From Euwallacea fornicatus (lineage: Eukaryota; Arthropoda; Insecta; Coleoptera; Curculionidae): a DNA stretch of 64,000 nt. Position 1 is the first letter of the stretch. Each line of letters opens with the position of its first letter. The translations under genes and the position numbers were made by a program. The notes beneath the pieces are model-generated. The model was given only the letters and a program-made list of their open reading frames with translations, made no database searches and was not told where the DNA came from. The stretch lies in NCBI RefSeq assembly GCF_040115645.1, contig NC_089556.1:1240001-1304000 (forward strand). Reading direction: 5' to 3'. This document shows, one piece after another, positions 23,786-36,537 of this stretch.

Positions 23786-26762
23786 TATTGAAAATGCAGA
23801 CTTCCCCGAAATGCTAATTTTTGAGAAAACCTCGTAAAATTACCCTTCAGCTTCCCTCGATGATAGTGCTATTTTAAGAGCTTATTATTTTTTTTTTTTA
23901 ATTTTAGTAAGTGACTTAGTTTTCTCCGAAATCCATCCCCGAGTTAATTCATACAATTTTAAAGTTTTTCAGTATGGTAATTCTTTAATACTTATAAAGT
24001 TAACTTTTTTTTTTATAGGGAATTAAGCAATTTTCGTACCCAATTTTTTTAAAATTTGATTATATTATTCTTCGCTTTCCTGAATACTACGAGACCATCG
24101 TTGTTCGAGATATTTGCGGTGCTTCCATTTGCCAAGCAAATCGTTAATCAATCCTGGAGCGTTCTCAGTTATTTGCTCCCCAATCTCAGAAGTTTTCACT
24201 ACTGTTTGTCGCAATACTTCGTGCATTTTTCCTGTGGTTTCGGTCATCAAATTCCAGCCATTTCCCATACACGCCTTGATAAATCATTTCCCATGGAAGG
24301 GATATGAACTTTAAACTTTGCACATTTTCCCTGCACCACAAGCTACCCTGTTTGTCACAGAAACATTTCGTCGCAACTTTCACGTCTGACCACTTTCGAG
24401 TGCATTTCTCCTTGTTTACTGCATTTTCGCCTTTCTCAGTTCGCCAAATCCGACACCAGACAATCATTAGAACTTTGTGAAATAATACATTTCGCCCTCC
24501 AAACTAGCCATTTTCTCAACTTTGTTACGTAAAACGTTCAAATGTGCACTTTTGATCTTTGGTAATATAAATTACCAAAGGGCAGGAACGTTATTTGTTC
24601 TATTGAAAGCCTTTTAAGTGAAACAAAAATTATAAATATTTCAAAGGATTCCAAGTCCCTTGGGAGCTCCGATAATACATAAAACTCAATTCTTTTAACC
24701 TTTTTCTACGTTTTCTGCAGACAGACATAAAAATGTCTTAATCCTGGAAAACTTTCCCTCCACCCTTCTTCCACTTCCGATCAATACGAGTTACGATTCC
24801 GAAATACCTTCTTCCGGTGCGTGAGTCTGTGTAAATAACAACAACCGAAAAACCTTTCAGAGTTCTGGATGGCATCGGAATAAACTGCTGGAGGCCTGGA
24901 GAAACTGGGGGTTGGAAAATGCCGTGAAACGCCGAGATTATTTGATTAAGTGCCGGTGAAAATGTTGGAAAGAAAATGACAAAAATGACATCCGAAAAGG
25001 TTTCTAATTCGTTGAAACGTGATCGAAACTGTTTGTTTCCTGCAGGATATGCTAATCCTTGCATATCTGTTTGCGCAATAACTTTAATCCCGTAAAACGG
25101 CATGAAACAGCTTATTATGACTATGAGTAGTTGCGGTTTGGTGCAGGGACATCCCTTGTCAGGTGGAGTGGAGATAAGGTATAACTAATAGTAATCTTCT
25201 GCTCTAATATCGTGTATCGTTTATCATCCGGAGTTTGCAAGCCGGCTTGAACATGAAATGTGCTTAAAGCTGAATTCTAAAGTTGCATAAGAGAGAGAAT
25301 ATTTTGGAAACTCGAGAGGGAGCTAGGGTTCATGTTTTTGCTTGGCGAACACAACAATCTAATAGTGTGTCTAGCTATAACTAGGTGGTTATATGGGATC
25401 CTTAGGGCATAAACTGTAAAATTGCGGCAGACACTCCTGAGAAGTGAAAGGTCGTGAAAAAATCGATCTCCGGAAAAGCCGGAGTTTACATCAGAGTTCT
25501 GATGCAGATTAAATCGCACGTTTTTGTTATTTCAATAGTTCGCGTTCAAAATTGCGCTTTTCACTAAACTACTTAACCCTTCTTCAGCCCATTTCCAGGT
25601 TTTCCCTAAGGCTTACTTGAACTTATCCTACAACTACATCGTTGAGTTCGAGGTAAAGCACTTCTCCTCCAATAAAATCGATACATAACCTGACTTCAAC
25701 ATCATAAAGTCTCTTATCATCTAATCCACTAAGCTATTTGCATCGACGATCACAGGAAGCAACCTATATTACTTTAGCCTTTGCTATTATGTATTGCCTG
25801 CTATATGCATTTCTAAACCCTTTGAACTTCTATTGCCTAATGATGCGTGCAAGTTGAGTTCCATTAAGGGTGGAAGTCGCAAGAATAGACATTTATGTAG
25901 TCTGTTTCTTTGCGTAATGGAGGTACCTCGGGATAAATGCGTTTCGGGCAGGGAGGTGCCGCATGGGTCAAAATTTCAGTCGGTTATGTGTCGCAATAAC
26001 TCTATGGGATGTTTTATTGCCCGGCAAAAATATTCTATATGGGTCGTTCATTTCGGGTCATAAAAAGCTCTTTTATAGGAACAAGCGAGATTTCTTCGGC
26101 AACTTCCGTTTCCAATATTTATATGAAATCTAATGGAAAAGTTTATGCCCTAAAAATTATGTATGCATAGAAAACCGATGGTAGAGATAACTTGGTTGAC
26201 TGGTTTAAAAATTTCACGCACGAGGGATTAATTTGCCTGCAGCCAGTTAAATTTGCAACCGTCCCTAGGGGCGGTGTCTCAAAGGACTCACGTCTGTTTG
26301 GTAAACATTAGAACTGGCACAAGATGCGTGTCCTCAGAGCAGCGGATCGTCTTGGGCAAGTGGTCGTAATTCAAAAAATTTTAAACTGCATTTAACTATG
26401 TAAGTCCATTGCAGCCCGAACAAATGAAATTTCGCTGAACTTTTAAAAAGCAGGAATTATTGGAGAATTAATTCTGAAGGATATACGGTCCATTAGTCGG
26501 TGGTTTTTTTTAACGTTTAAACTTTTAGCTGGAAGAACGAAATTCCGCGAGTTGGGGAGTTTTGATAAATTGCCATAGGCGCACCTTTTAACAAGGTGGC
26601 GCTCGACTAAATTTTCGCTGTGAAAAAGTTTGAAAAATTCTTAAGACATTATAATAGATCTTATCCTTTATCGAACTAAGAGTCCTGAAAAGTTAAGGCA
26701 ATTGCTTTTCCCGCTAGTCTTTCTTGTTCGATTACATTTCAGGAAAACTCATATTTTTGCAG
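23786..26762. other. Non-coding stretch with one perfect short inverted repeat
   Basis: No gene recognised. Minus-strand frames at 24,467-24,186 and 24,268-24,065 have protein-like composition but sit in different phases and match nothing firmly. A perfect 10-bp inverted repeat with a 4-base loop (CTTTGGTAAT, ATAA, ATTACCAAAG) is at 24,557-24,580. Confidence 0.5.
24557..24580. repeat. Perfect 10-bp inverted repeat
   Basis: The two arms CTTTGGTAAT and ATTACCAAAG are exact reverse complements around ATAA. No T-tract or gene end is adjacent. About one such structure is expected by chance in 64 kb. Confidence 0.6.
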
Positions 26763-26840
26763 CTAATCTGGGACAAGTCGCAGCAATCAGTGCTCTACCA
26801 GGACATGGAGCTACGCCCGCAGTGCCTTTCGGTTGGATAA
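26763..26840 (+). CDS. Candidate terminal exon, unknown protein
   Basis: A TTTTTGCAG acceptor is followed by 25 codons and a TAA. In an AT-rich neighbourhood the third codon positions are mostly G or C, and the residues (Trp, Asp, Lys, Gln, Tyr, Met, Arg, Pro, Cys) are typical of conserved protein rather than random translation. The phase at the acceptor is 0. I do not recognise the peptide. Read on the minus strand, part of it resembles a tRNA A-box (TAGCTC...TGGTAGAGCA), but no tRNA fold follows. This is the exon candidate I rate highest, yet it is short. Confidence 0.3.
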   Translation, partial: LIWDKSQQSVLYQDMELRPQCLSVG

Positions 26841-28127
26841 AAAAAAAGAGACATGTTTGGAATTCTTAAATGTGCACTTTGTGCACATCTAAGTAGCACT
26901 TTTTTCATTTCCCTCGGATTTCGTTTTTGTCAAAGTCGGAGATGTCCCAGAAACGGATGTGGATTGGTTTATATAAATATTTATCTTTGATCCTTTTGCG
27001 CTGAGACGGTTTACTTCGTTGGTTTAAAATTTGTTGGTAGTTTAAAGTAGTTTAGAACGATTTCGGTGGAGTCTTTGAAATTTCTATGGATTCCATCAAA
27101 ATTTATTAGCGATCCAGACCTGACTCGGAGAGTTTTTCAAGCTGCCGAAGCCTTTCCAATTAAGAAATTTCGCAGTTTCGCTAAAGTTTAGAGGTTTTCC
27201 GAATCATTTAATTTTTGTTGTTTACGCAATTATCAACAATCAAAGTTCGTGCCAGTTGAAATCGGAAAAAATCGCATATCTCTCATTCCGAACTAGACTC
27301 ATTCTTCCGAGTCAACACGTATTTACTCATCTACAACCGATGTGAAATAGCTTTCACATTTTTTTATCCCATTTCCTTCATAAGTTTTTTACCAGTTTCG
27401 ACTCTCCTTTCCTCCCCTCGATCATGGTTGCATTGTTTCGATCTTTTTTGTATTTTATTGAGACATGTTGGACCTTTACGATAAATCGACTTCACGTTTC
27501 TCCTTTGCGAGTAGAAATTTGCGAGATTTTCGACGCTGCTTGATGCTTCAAGAAAAACTGCCAAACAAGTTCTGACAATCCTTTAACTTCATTCACTCGT
27601 AAACGGTCTTTGAGAGTTGCGGAGAATTTAGAGGGATTTCTGCGAATTTGACCGGAAACCCTCTGAAGGCGAAAAAACCGCGATCATCGTTGGTACATTG
27701 ACAGGACATTGTTAAAATGAAAAGATATTCTTCCCGCATTGCTTTGATCCTTCAATGAGGAAGCCTCCGAGGTTACTGCTTCTTGTGCTCATTCCCTGAT
27801 CGGAGCACGTCAAATTGTTGACGCTGATACACCAATATTAACTCATTCAAACCGTGCGCACCGCTCTATTTCCAACCAAAGAAACCTCGACAAAGCAATA
27901 ATATTCCATAATTTCTGCCCGAAGGAACCATAATGGCTTAAAAACGAAACCGATATGTTGCGATAATTAAGCCGGAGGTTTACTTAACCTAAACATCCAA
28001 ATATTGTATTATGGACAACAAAGGGGCAGATGCAAGAAAATCAAACACTGTCAACTCGTATTAGATTCCTTCGGCTTTCATCAAATCAACATGGGATTTG
28101 AGATGAAGAATTGTAAGAGGATGCAAT

Positions 28128-28300
28128 CAGTGGCGTAGCTTTAATAAATCCACATAAATATTACAAAATGAGTCTTCGCAAACCTTAACCGACACTGATA
28201 ATATTGAACTTGGAGCAATATAAGACGAGAGAGTGCAAGTTGTTAGTTTAAGAAAGCATCGCCCTTGTTAGAGTATAAAGATAGGACGCCATTGGACTTT
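28128..28300 (+). mobile_element. Possible hAT-like terminus
   Basis: The plus strand at 28,128 reads CAGTGGCGTAGCTTTA, preceded by GCAAT exactly as at the minus-strand copy near 2405. A related CGCCATTGGA word lies at 28,287. No transposase frame is seen and the true extent is unknown. Confidence 0.25.
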
Positions 28301-29927
28301 TAGGGTTTACCTAGCTCAAGAGCAATAATACGGCTTAAGAATGAAGACCAAACATCCCATTGTTTGTTAAGTGTTTACGTCAGGCCACATCTGGAGGTCT
28401 TTTGGCCACATACATAATTGATAAAGCCGAGCAAAAAAATGCTTTGTGCCCAGGCTTCATAAGTAGCCATGAATTATGTATAAATGGAGACAAATTAGAG
28501 CCAAAAAATGATGCTTCTCGAAATCCTAGACGGCGCTTAATCCAGGTGTATAAAACCAAACCAAAGAAACCAGCACCCTCATAAATCTCGATAAAATTGC
28601 GACGTTCAGGTTAAGACTGTGGATCATCTGAGGGTCAGCGCATCCTGTATAAACTTGAAATTTCATAAATCTTGCCTTGAGGGAAAAACATAAGACGTAA
28701 GCCATCTTGCTTCAGATAGATGCAGAGACATTTAGAGAAAGAAATATTATATTATTAATCTCCTAAACCGTCTGGAATCCGTTTATTTCTTCGAGGCAAT
28801 AAAAGTTGAGATGAGGGCCGATTTATGAGTGGTTTAATAGGAACGGGGATTTGGGGTGTCACCACTTTAAGGATGTGTTAATCTCTGGTTTAGCGAGATT
28901 TACCGAATTTTTTGCAATTATACATCCCATAATTGGAAAGCATTTGTCAAGGAAAATCACCGAGCAGATGTCTGGAAGAGAAGCGGCTATTTGGGTGTTT
29001 TGATTTATAGAGGAAGCCCGCGAGAGACCCCGACAAAACTCAAAAGGTCGCTCGTGCATAATGTTGGATAGTCTTAGAAAATCAGCAAATATTCACAAGG
29101 CCGAAATGCTATTCATAATCGGAGCCGTTGCCGATGGCCGGACGCGATTAACAATATAATGGCGAAAACAATACAAATGAAATAAATGTAAATTATGTGC
29201 CTGAATAGCGTTTACGATTTGCCATAAAAACTGTAAATTTTCCGAATATTTTTGCAATATATCATTTTAATCGTTAACACTCTTTTTATGCACCGCAATG
29301 TATTTGTTTTATTTTTCACATCATACCGAAACAAAAAGATTGATACTCTCCTATAAATAATTGTATTTCGAGTTGAAACCCAGCTAGTTCGGATAAATAA
29401 AGCCATAGAACACGCATTTGCGTAATTAGTGCACAAACATAAAGCGGAATGCAAATTGAAATTTTATTTAATTAATTTCGGTCGGCGGCAGTGACACTCG
29501 ATTAATTTACTTTAAAATTTCAGTCGATAACAGAAAAACCTGCTAAAAGGAGGTGTTTCTATTTGCATTGCGTTCGGAAAACAAAACCATTACGATCCAT
29601 TAAATGAAATGAATTTGTTATTTGCCTCAGCTAAAGCTGCAGCTATTAAGCTTGCGCTTTTGCGCAATGCTTTAGCAAAACCATTAAAAAACGCTAAAAC
29701 CAAATTGACTTTAAAAATGTCGCCGCCGTTGTGGTCTTTACACTGTAACGTTCGCACTTAAAGCGAGAAGACCATCAGATATCTCGGGGACCTGAATTGA
29801 TCAACAGTCCTTGGGAGGCTATAATTTACGATATAAAATATTTATACGTTTTAAATATTTATTATTTATGGAAAAGGGACGTGCAATCAATCACCATCGG
29901 TCGGGCAACAAGTAATATCTCAAGCAC

Positions 29928-29941
29928 GAGAGAGAGAGAGA
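29928..29941 (+). repeat. (GA)n microsatellite
   Basis: Seven GA units in a row. Confidence 0.9.
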
Positions 29942-30480
29942 TAAAGCGGCGCAACTAACTACCACAAAAACTATTTATTTATTTACTTTTTAACCATTTT
30001 CTCGAAAAAAATCAGATTAAGTTTATCCAAATATGCTTGTCCGTCCTTCAGACTCCCATCGAAACCCCTGGAATACCGTCGTTGAAAAGGTTTACGAAAC
30101 GAATAATGCTCAAAACTGAGAGCATTCCTTCGAAAACCGAATCTCGGTGTCGCATCCGTATTACCGAAATTCACATAAAATGCTTAAAATGAGTCATAAT
30201 TCGTGTGCGAGCAAAATTCTTGAAATCCGTGGGGCTGCAAAGAGCCTCTCCAGGGTAACTAGTTTAGCTTCACGGTAACTAAATAAAGGAAAGTGTTCAA
30301 ACGTTCCTGGACTCCCAGGCGAGAAACTGAAATAACTTAAATTTCCTATTTTTTTAACAGTTATAGTAAAAGCTTCTAACACAAAAAAAACAAAAATTAA
30401 AAAATTCGGAAACGAAAAGCTCGGAAATTATAACAGAGCTTCGTGGGTCTAATTCAGAATCTGAAAAAAGTTTTAACAGG

Positions 30481-30803
30481 ACTCGTTCGCCGGCTTCGTA
30501 CGAATCGCTTCTGAAGGCGTTTGGACCTCATTTGCCAAAGTTATCACGATTCAAAATTTGAAAATTCGAACAAGATTGACGTTTGAGGACTCAAATGACG
30601 CTGCTTCTGAGAAAATTTACAAGATACTGTCAATCCTTATGAGGCATCGCAAAGAGCTCACTCACCTGGTTCATATGAGTCGTTTCTGAAGACATTTGGA
30701 TCTCATTTTCCGAAGTTACCACGATTGAAAATTTGAAAATTCTAACAAGATTGACGTTTGAGGACTCAAATGACGCTGCATCTGGGAAAGTTTACAAGAT
30801 ACT
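30481..30803 (+). repeat. Tandem duplication of a ~145-bp unit
   Basis: Copy 1 (30,481-30,628) and copy 2 (30,660-30,803) are direct repeats separated by about 31 bp. They share long exact words, for example GATTGACGTTTGAGGACTC and the following AAATGACGCTGC, and both end in TTTACAAGATACT. Identity is high in the second half and lower in the first. The unit is non-coding. It may be a two-copy remnant of a satellite-like array or a segment of a larger repeat. Confidence 0.9.
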
Positions 30804-32787
30804 TCGAAAATTGCCTCAAAACCTGAGAAAATCTCCTTAGATGGCAGTAATCGCCAGAACTCTGGAGTCGTTTAAAAATCCCAATCCTTGTTTTCAAAAA
30901 GTGCCAGAATTCCTATAGGAATTTTACTCCGAATTTTTTCGGGGACCTCATAGAAAGACCTCGTCGAAACCGAAAACTTGTAGATCTTTCCGAAAAGGAC
31001 TTGACGAAATTTCTCAAAACTACCCAAAATTCCAAAAAAACTCAAGGGGGTGGGAAAAATAAGGGCGAGGCTGAGAGTAGCGAAAAATCAGTCCTCGCAA
31101 AATCCCTGAAAACGGGAAGGCGTTCAGGCTGCGCGAACCAGATGAAATTTCCAAAAAGCCTCAAATCCCTTTTCATTTAAATAAATCAAGAATATTCCTT
31201 TATTACTCGAGAGAAATCTTCTGTTTGTTTTCCCCGTTTGGAAATTGCCAGAACCTGTTAAGATTTACTCGAGGGATATAAAATCTGTCAGAAGTGGAAA
31301 AACTGTTTTAACCAATAATGCTCCATAAAAGCAAATATGAGTTCCAGATTAAAAACACCAATTCACCTCTTCCTAAGAACTCGAATTCAAGCCAATTTGG
31401 GCTGCCGCACAAGCGAAATGTTATTGCGAAGTCTTCGTTGAGGCTCCATTTTTCCACGGCAACAAATCTTCAGGATTCGGGTTCCAAACGGCCATTTAAA
31501 AATCCATCATGTACCGAAATTTAAACCATCTAAAGTGGAAAAAGTTCGCTTAATTGTCGCCCTCAGAGAGGTGGCCGCAACTTTTGCATTCGGACAAATG
31601 AAGTTAATTTGATTAGTCCATCCCCGCAAGCAAACAAATCATGATCGTTCCAGGGGTCCGAGACGAAATGACTAAACATTTATTTGTCTGAATTTGACGT
31701 TATCACTAAATTAGATTGGGTTTGGCATCAGTCATCCTGAGCCCCCAGGTCTACTATCACATAAAATATATGGAGGTGTTATATATCAAAGAGGGTTTGG
31801 GCCTCGGAATATTTCTGATAACTCCCACATTATGGTACAAAGGTTAGTTTTGGTACTTCCATTAATCCCAATATAAAATATCTTTTTTCACATAAATTGT
31901 GATTCCGACTGAATGGCTGACAAGTCGAATAAATAGGGCTTTGGAACACCAGCTAAATCAGAGAACGAACCAGCGTATAGCAGTACGTAAATGCTGGTTT
32001 TTGTATTTGGCTTATTTACTAAAATACCCCAGTGACACTTCATTAATTACCTCTTTTCAGGCTTGCAAATCATGATTTCGAAATATCCAATAGTGGAGTT
32101 TGTAACGATTGTGCAGTCAAGATTAGAAACTACCCGATAATTGGAAATAGTTCATCAAGCTAATAGCGTAACTTCGTTTCCGATATTGTGCGCGATGATT
32201 CATCGCTTGGTAGAATAAAAATGAAAAATTTGTCCCTGAGCAACATCAATACCACAGCAAAATCAATCCTGAATCTTGCCAACGGCCAACTTTAACTGAC
32301 AGTCTAATATTAAACGGAGTTCTACATGCAAATGGAGGGCATTCTCCATGGAGGGCAAAATTACCCTGAAAGATCAAAACGAAAAATCGCCCTCAATATT
32401 TCTCGAGTGTCAAACAACGTTCAGCGCACCCTATTTAAGAGTGGAAACCGATAACCAAGGAAAGGAGCTTTATGAAAAGAAAAATACGGATAAAACGGTC
32501 TTTCCAGATTAATGTCGTCCAATTTTTAAACGGGCAAAGTCGATTTTGATGCGTCTAGAAATTAATAACTGGATGTGTTTTCTTTGCGATTTGAGGAGGC
32601 AGCAGTTCAATTCCTGATAGTAAATTACTCTCCCTCTACCCACCTCTCACCGTTTAGCAGTTTCAGAGTCTGAAGCCGAAGTGTTTCTATTTAAATCGGA
32701 AGCTGATCCAGTTTTAGCCACGGGACCCCACACGCCATTTTGCATGAATATATGTTCGTTTCTGACATTTGTTCTTTCTGTTTGCAG
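30804..32787. other. Non-coding stretch
   Basis: No gene, RNA or transposon terminus recognised. Confidence 0.5.
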
Positions 32788-32842
32788 CTCGTTTTCCCGG
32801 AAGCTAATTCATCGATCGCAAATCGCCCTTCGGCCGGCACAC
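32788..32842 (+). CDS. Candidate 55-bp internal exon
   Basis: A strong acceptor (GTTCTTTCTGTTTGCAG) and a donor reading ACAC then GTGAGT bound 55 bases that are open in phase 0 (18 codons, Ser/Ala/Pro-rich). The acceptor is among the best pyrimidine tracts in the window. The segment lies just downstream of the Tc1 scrap that runs on the other strand. No family is recognised. Confidence 0.22.
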
Positions 32843-32999
32843 GTGAGTTCGAAATATCTTTAATTCGAGATACCACCTGACCAACGTTTCGTTTTTCGAA
32901 AAATCGGCAATTTTGCGATACCGGCGGCACAGGCGACGTTCGGCAATATGAACAAACGTCCGAACACAGTACTCGTGTCCCGTTTAGGGCTGCTTTTGA

Positions 33000-33170
33000 A
33001 TTTCTTTTAGCCGAAAGTTCGTTTAAAAGTTTCCGCAGAGAGGGTAAATTTAGACCGGGACTGTGTGCATGATTAGCAATTTTCCGGAACGAGACACCTG
33101 TTTCTCGTAGACCCACAACATGACCCCGCTCAAATCGTGTCAATTGCCCGAAGTCGGTACGTTTTCTTGG
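33000..33170 (-). pseudogene. Tc1-type transposase, N-terminal fragment
   Basis: Read on the minus strand from about 33,170, a short basic lead containing RKRT is followed by QLTRFERGHVVGLRETG and then VSFRKIANHA. This matches the start of many Tc1-type transposases, where the sequence L-T-x-F-E-R-G-R-I-(V/I)-G-L-R-E-x-G opens the first helix-turn-helix of the paired-like DNA-binding region. After about residue 45 the similarity fades. The catalytic domain is absent, so this is a 5' fragment. The frame stays open to 32,691 without further likeness. It differs in sequence from the copy at 36.7-37.8 kb. Confidence 0.6.
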
Positions 33171-33219
33171 GGCGTATTCCTGATTAGCGCAACCCAGAGA
33201 AAACGAACCGTTCTGCAGT

Positions 33220-33350
33220 CAGGGCCGGCCCTAGCAAGTCTGGCGCCCTGGGCGAAATTTTTAATCGCCGCCCCCCTGCCCTCGAGAAAAATCGCCGACT
33301 AGGAAAGCCCGCAACCCTTGACCGTCGCCCCACCACGCCGCCCCGTGAGA
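33220..33350 (+). mobile_element. GC-rich DNA-transposon terminus (CAGGGCCGGCC type)
   Basis: The segment starts CAGGGCCGGCCCTAGC and soon has TGGCGCCCTGGGCGAA and CGCCGCCCCCCTGCC. CAGGGCCGGCC...GGCGCCCTGGGCGA ends are a recurrent animal transposon terminus, generally ascribed to hAT-like non-autonomous elements (from memory, not searched). The opposite inverted end is not seen downstream, so the copy is truncated. It abuts the N-terminal end of the Tc1 fragment, suggesting nested insertions. The right limit is approximate. Confidence 0.5.
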
Positions 33351-34253
33351 CCGCTATCACCTACGGTTTTCCCTATTCAGTAAAAGTCGTGCTGATGTCA
33401 AGACTGACATTTCGAACAAAAATAACGAAAAAAATAAAAAGGGCGAATGGTAGATATTGTCAAAATTCCTTGAAGATCTGGCCATTTGTGCCCCTACTGC
33501 AAGTAAACACGTACATATACCAGTACCATGAATTCTAGGCGTTGCAATTTCGATAGGTAACATATTTGTAAACTACGAATGGAGACAGGTATTTCTAATG
33601 CAGACATTCCCATATCTACCTCCCACTGTTTACGAGATCCGGAGCCTTGAGAAGGATCGTTTCTACGCAAATTGCGAGAGATTTCAGATCGTTCAAATTA
33701 CATACCTAAGTCGACTTTTCCAAAAAACGCTTTATATTGTTCTTTTTACGTGTTCCTGTTCAATCACTGAACATATTTCAATAATAATAGCAGATTAGAG
33801 ACAGCCTCCATATAAGGTTAATATTTAAGGAGGGGTTTCTGAACTTTTATAGGTAGGGTCCGAACTTGGAAGCTATGTTAGACAGCTTCGGGCGCTAAGT
33901 GGCAAAATAAAGGCCCGAAAGGTCATTAAGGTGATTGATGCGAATATGCCGGCTTTATATATTCTCAAAATAAGTTTTCGTTATTGAGCAATACGCTCCT
34001 TTCATGTGCAAAGTTTCTACCTTAGGGTTGGCGCACGAGGGATGAAACCATTTTTGATTCCACTGGGCAGAACAATAAAGCATGCTTGTGGTCATTTAGG
34101 TCTATATATAGAAAAATCGTATTAAAGTGACGTCCACTCTTTTGAGTGCGTCCCCTCCACGCTTTCCCATGATTGCAAATACCATTAATCCTCCCATGTG
34201 TGATTAAAGTTTAAACTAAGGGAAGATAATTCAAACAAATTCTTCCCCGCTCC
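33351..34253. other. Non-coding stretch
   Basis: Nothing recognisable; short overlapping frames only. Confidence 0.5.
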
Positions 34254-34295
34254 TATATATGTATATATATATATATGTATACATATATATGTATA

Positions 34296-34350
<55 letters not shown>
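34254..34350 (+). repeat. (TA)n microsatellite
   Basis: Nearly 100 bp of TA repeats with a few TG and CA interruptions in the left half and a pure run of about 50 bp in the right half. Short translated frames across it are artefacts. Confidence 0.97.
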
Positions 34351-34353
<3 letters not shown>

Positions 34354-36537
34354 AAACAATACACGTGCAACCTCTTCAGACCAAATTTACATCTCCCCAA
34401 AACCTTATTATAATCGCACATCCTCGAAACTTTGCTTTACCTCAGCTCAAAACTTGTTAAAGTCAGAATTATCATGCCAGCGAAAATCGATAGGTTACAG
34501 CCTATAGGTATACCGAAATTTAAATTCCGTAACCTCTTAAACCTTACTGCCGGTATTCAGACCTCAAAGGAAAACCGGGAAAGCAATTATGGTGATTGAT
34601 GTGGCAATATCAACTCAAGTTTTATATCCACAACTTCCATCGCCGTAGATTGAACACTTAAAGTGTAAAAAACTCTTATTTGCCGGAAATGAGTGGGTGG
34701 AAATGCTTTTTCAGCCCCGTGTTCCCGAGCCCGATTTCCAATAAGGAATTATCATTTCTCAACCTAAATGGACACTTTAAGGGCTCTTATCTCGCAGGAA
34801 GCCAATAGGTCAGAGGATAGGAAAGGATTTTTAATATTTTGCCAATTGAGGCGAAGCCCTCTAGAAAACATATTGCATTCCAAGAAGTTGACTCAGGACT
34901 TGAATTTAAGAATGATGAAAACACTCCTTCACAACCTTTCCATGTCACGGACACCGAGCCCAATGGCATGTCGAGCCTCTTAATTACCAACTCCCTAAAT
35001 TAGACACTCCGAAATGCGGAGTCCTTTGACTCAATTACGGAAATGCCTCGATGTTAATTACCGAAAACGAGACCCTGTTAATTGTTTAATGCATTTTTAA
35101 GACGACCGCCTCGGAGTTAATTCGGTTTTCAATTATTGATTTGGAGACTATCTGGGAAGGGGACAACCGCCGGAATCATTAAGGATTGCATTGTGCCATG
35201 ATGCAACCAATGGAAATATTTGCTATTCGCACTAATGGGTCTTGGGTAATCATTGGATTCCTTGTGAATTTCAAATCGAAAAGTGGTTAAATTCGATGCA
35301 TCTTTGAACGCCCAAAACGACGTCTGCACGGAGTGCAAGAAATTCACAAGGGGAATGCATGAGGATCTTCTAAACTAGAAGAGATACGGCGCGTCGGTTA
35401 AATGAAGGCAATTATGCGCGATTTAATATGTATCTTGACGCTGCTATGTAATATTGGACACATTTCCAACACGTCGGGACAAATCCGGGACCGCCGAAAT
35501 GTGTATTTCTCAAACAGAGGCAGATCATTACAAATCACCAATTTGTTTCGGGTCAAACAGCAGGCATTTTCCTCAATTTCACCGATACTGCATCTTTTAC
35601 GATTTAGAAAATTCCCATACGTGCCCCCAAATTTATAACACCCCGTAATGTCCATATTTTTTGAATTACTTCAAAGATTATTCTTAAAACTTCCCCGATC
35701 GCAAAAACCTCTGTTGGCGATCGAATTCCAGTGAACCCACGTTCAAACCTGGTTCCCATTGCTGTTTAATCGCCACCAATTTTCATTGCCAAAATCTAAA
35801 ACCCGAAGGAATTTTGTTCGATCACCATCTTGCGAAGTCACTCTCCTCGTCCTAAATTTAGGCCCTACAGCATTATTTAGGGGTAGCTATTTCTACCCTT
35901 CTATTCCAACGGGACCATGATTAACTTGTGCTTTCAAGAAGATTTCTCCAAATTAGAAGCATTCAATTTTAAAGTCTCTCCACATATTAAATGAATCTCA
36001 AAATCCCTGGAAGTCTGAAGTCTTGGAAATTTACCCCATTATAGCCAATCAATCCGAATTAGATCGTCAATTCCCCAAAAAGGTCTAGAGGATTTAACGT
36101 GTTAAATTTTCAACCCCGTGCTGAACTACTAGAATCAGATCCATGACGGCTAACTCAAATAAGGCTTTATGTCAATTGGACTAAATAAGGTTGTAAAAAT
36201 ACCTAAAATAAGCATTTATGGTTTGCACCTTGGTGCATTCTTACCCTCCTCCTCACTACTGTTTTTAATTTTGTATATTGGGTGAACTTACAATTACCAT
36301 TTTTTTTGCGTTTAAAATGTAGGAATTAAACGGGCATTAATAAACGGTAAAATAGATTCGTTTTAATAATAATGTTGGCGAAAGTGGGTGTTAAAAATGG
36401 GTTTATTCAAATTTATTGCTCGAAATGGCTTCGATTTGCAGCTACCTCCAAACGAATGCTCATTTTGAGCATTTTTACAGGCTTTAAAGTGAAGATTCAT
36501 AGCTGTAACTCTCAAGAAATGCTCGTAGCTTCAAAAG
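34351..36537. other. Non-coding stretch with one possible repeat terminus
   Basis: No gene recognised. On the minus strand from 35,647 the sequence TACGGGGTGTTATAAATTTG resembles ACAGGGTGT-type element ends and shares TATAAATTTG with the terminus near 50,910. Confidence 0.45.
35398..35647 (-). mobile_element. Possible ACAGGG-type repeat fragment
   Basis: The minus strand begins TACGGGGTGTTATAAATTTG and continues through a GGGGGCACG word. The segment near 50,910 on the same strand begins ACAGGGTGCGATATAAATTT and then GAGTGCGG. These look like two diverged copies of one family end. The extent and the second terminus are unknown. Confidence 0.25.

Larger units (their letters stand above)
26841..30480. 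other. Non-coding stretch
   Basis: No recognised gene. At 28,128 there is a CAGTGGCGTAGC word like hAT-type ends. A basic 74-codon frame at 28,360-28,584 has no family match. A short (GA)n tract is at 29,928-29,941. Confidence 0.5.

Noticed and set aside
24065..24467. Minus-strand frames vaguely like a Myb/SANT or MADF DNA-binding region
   Set aside because: Only a C-x-x-K-W-like fragment matches, in one of two out-of-phase frames; too weak to name.
26766..26830. tRNA-like A-box on the minus strand (TAGCTC...TGGTAGAGCA)
   Set aside because: No B-box, anticodon stem or acceptor pairing follows; the plus strand reads as a codon-like exon instead.
34185..34507. Frames of alternating Tyr-Ile across the TA repeat
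   Set aside because: Translation artefact of the (TA)n microsatellite.
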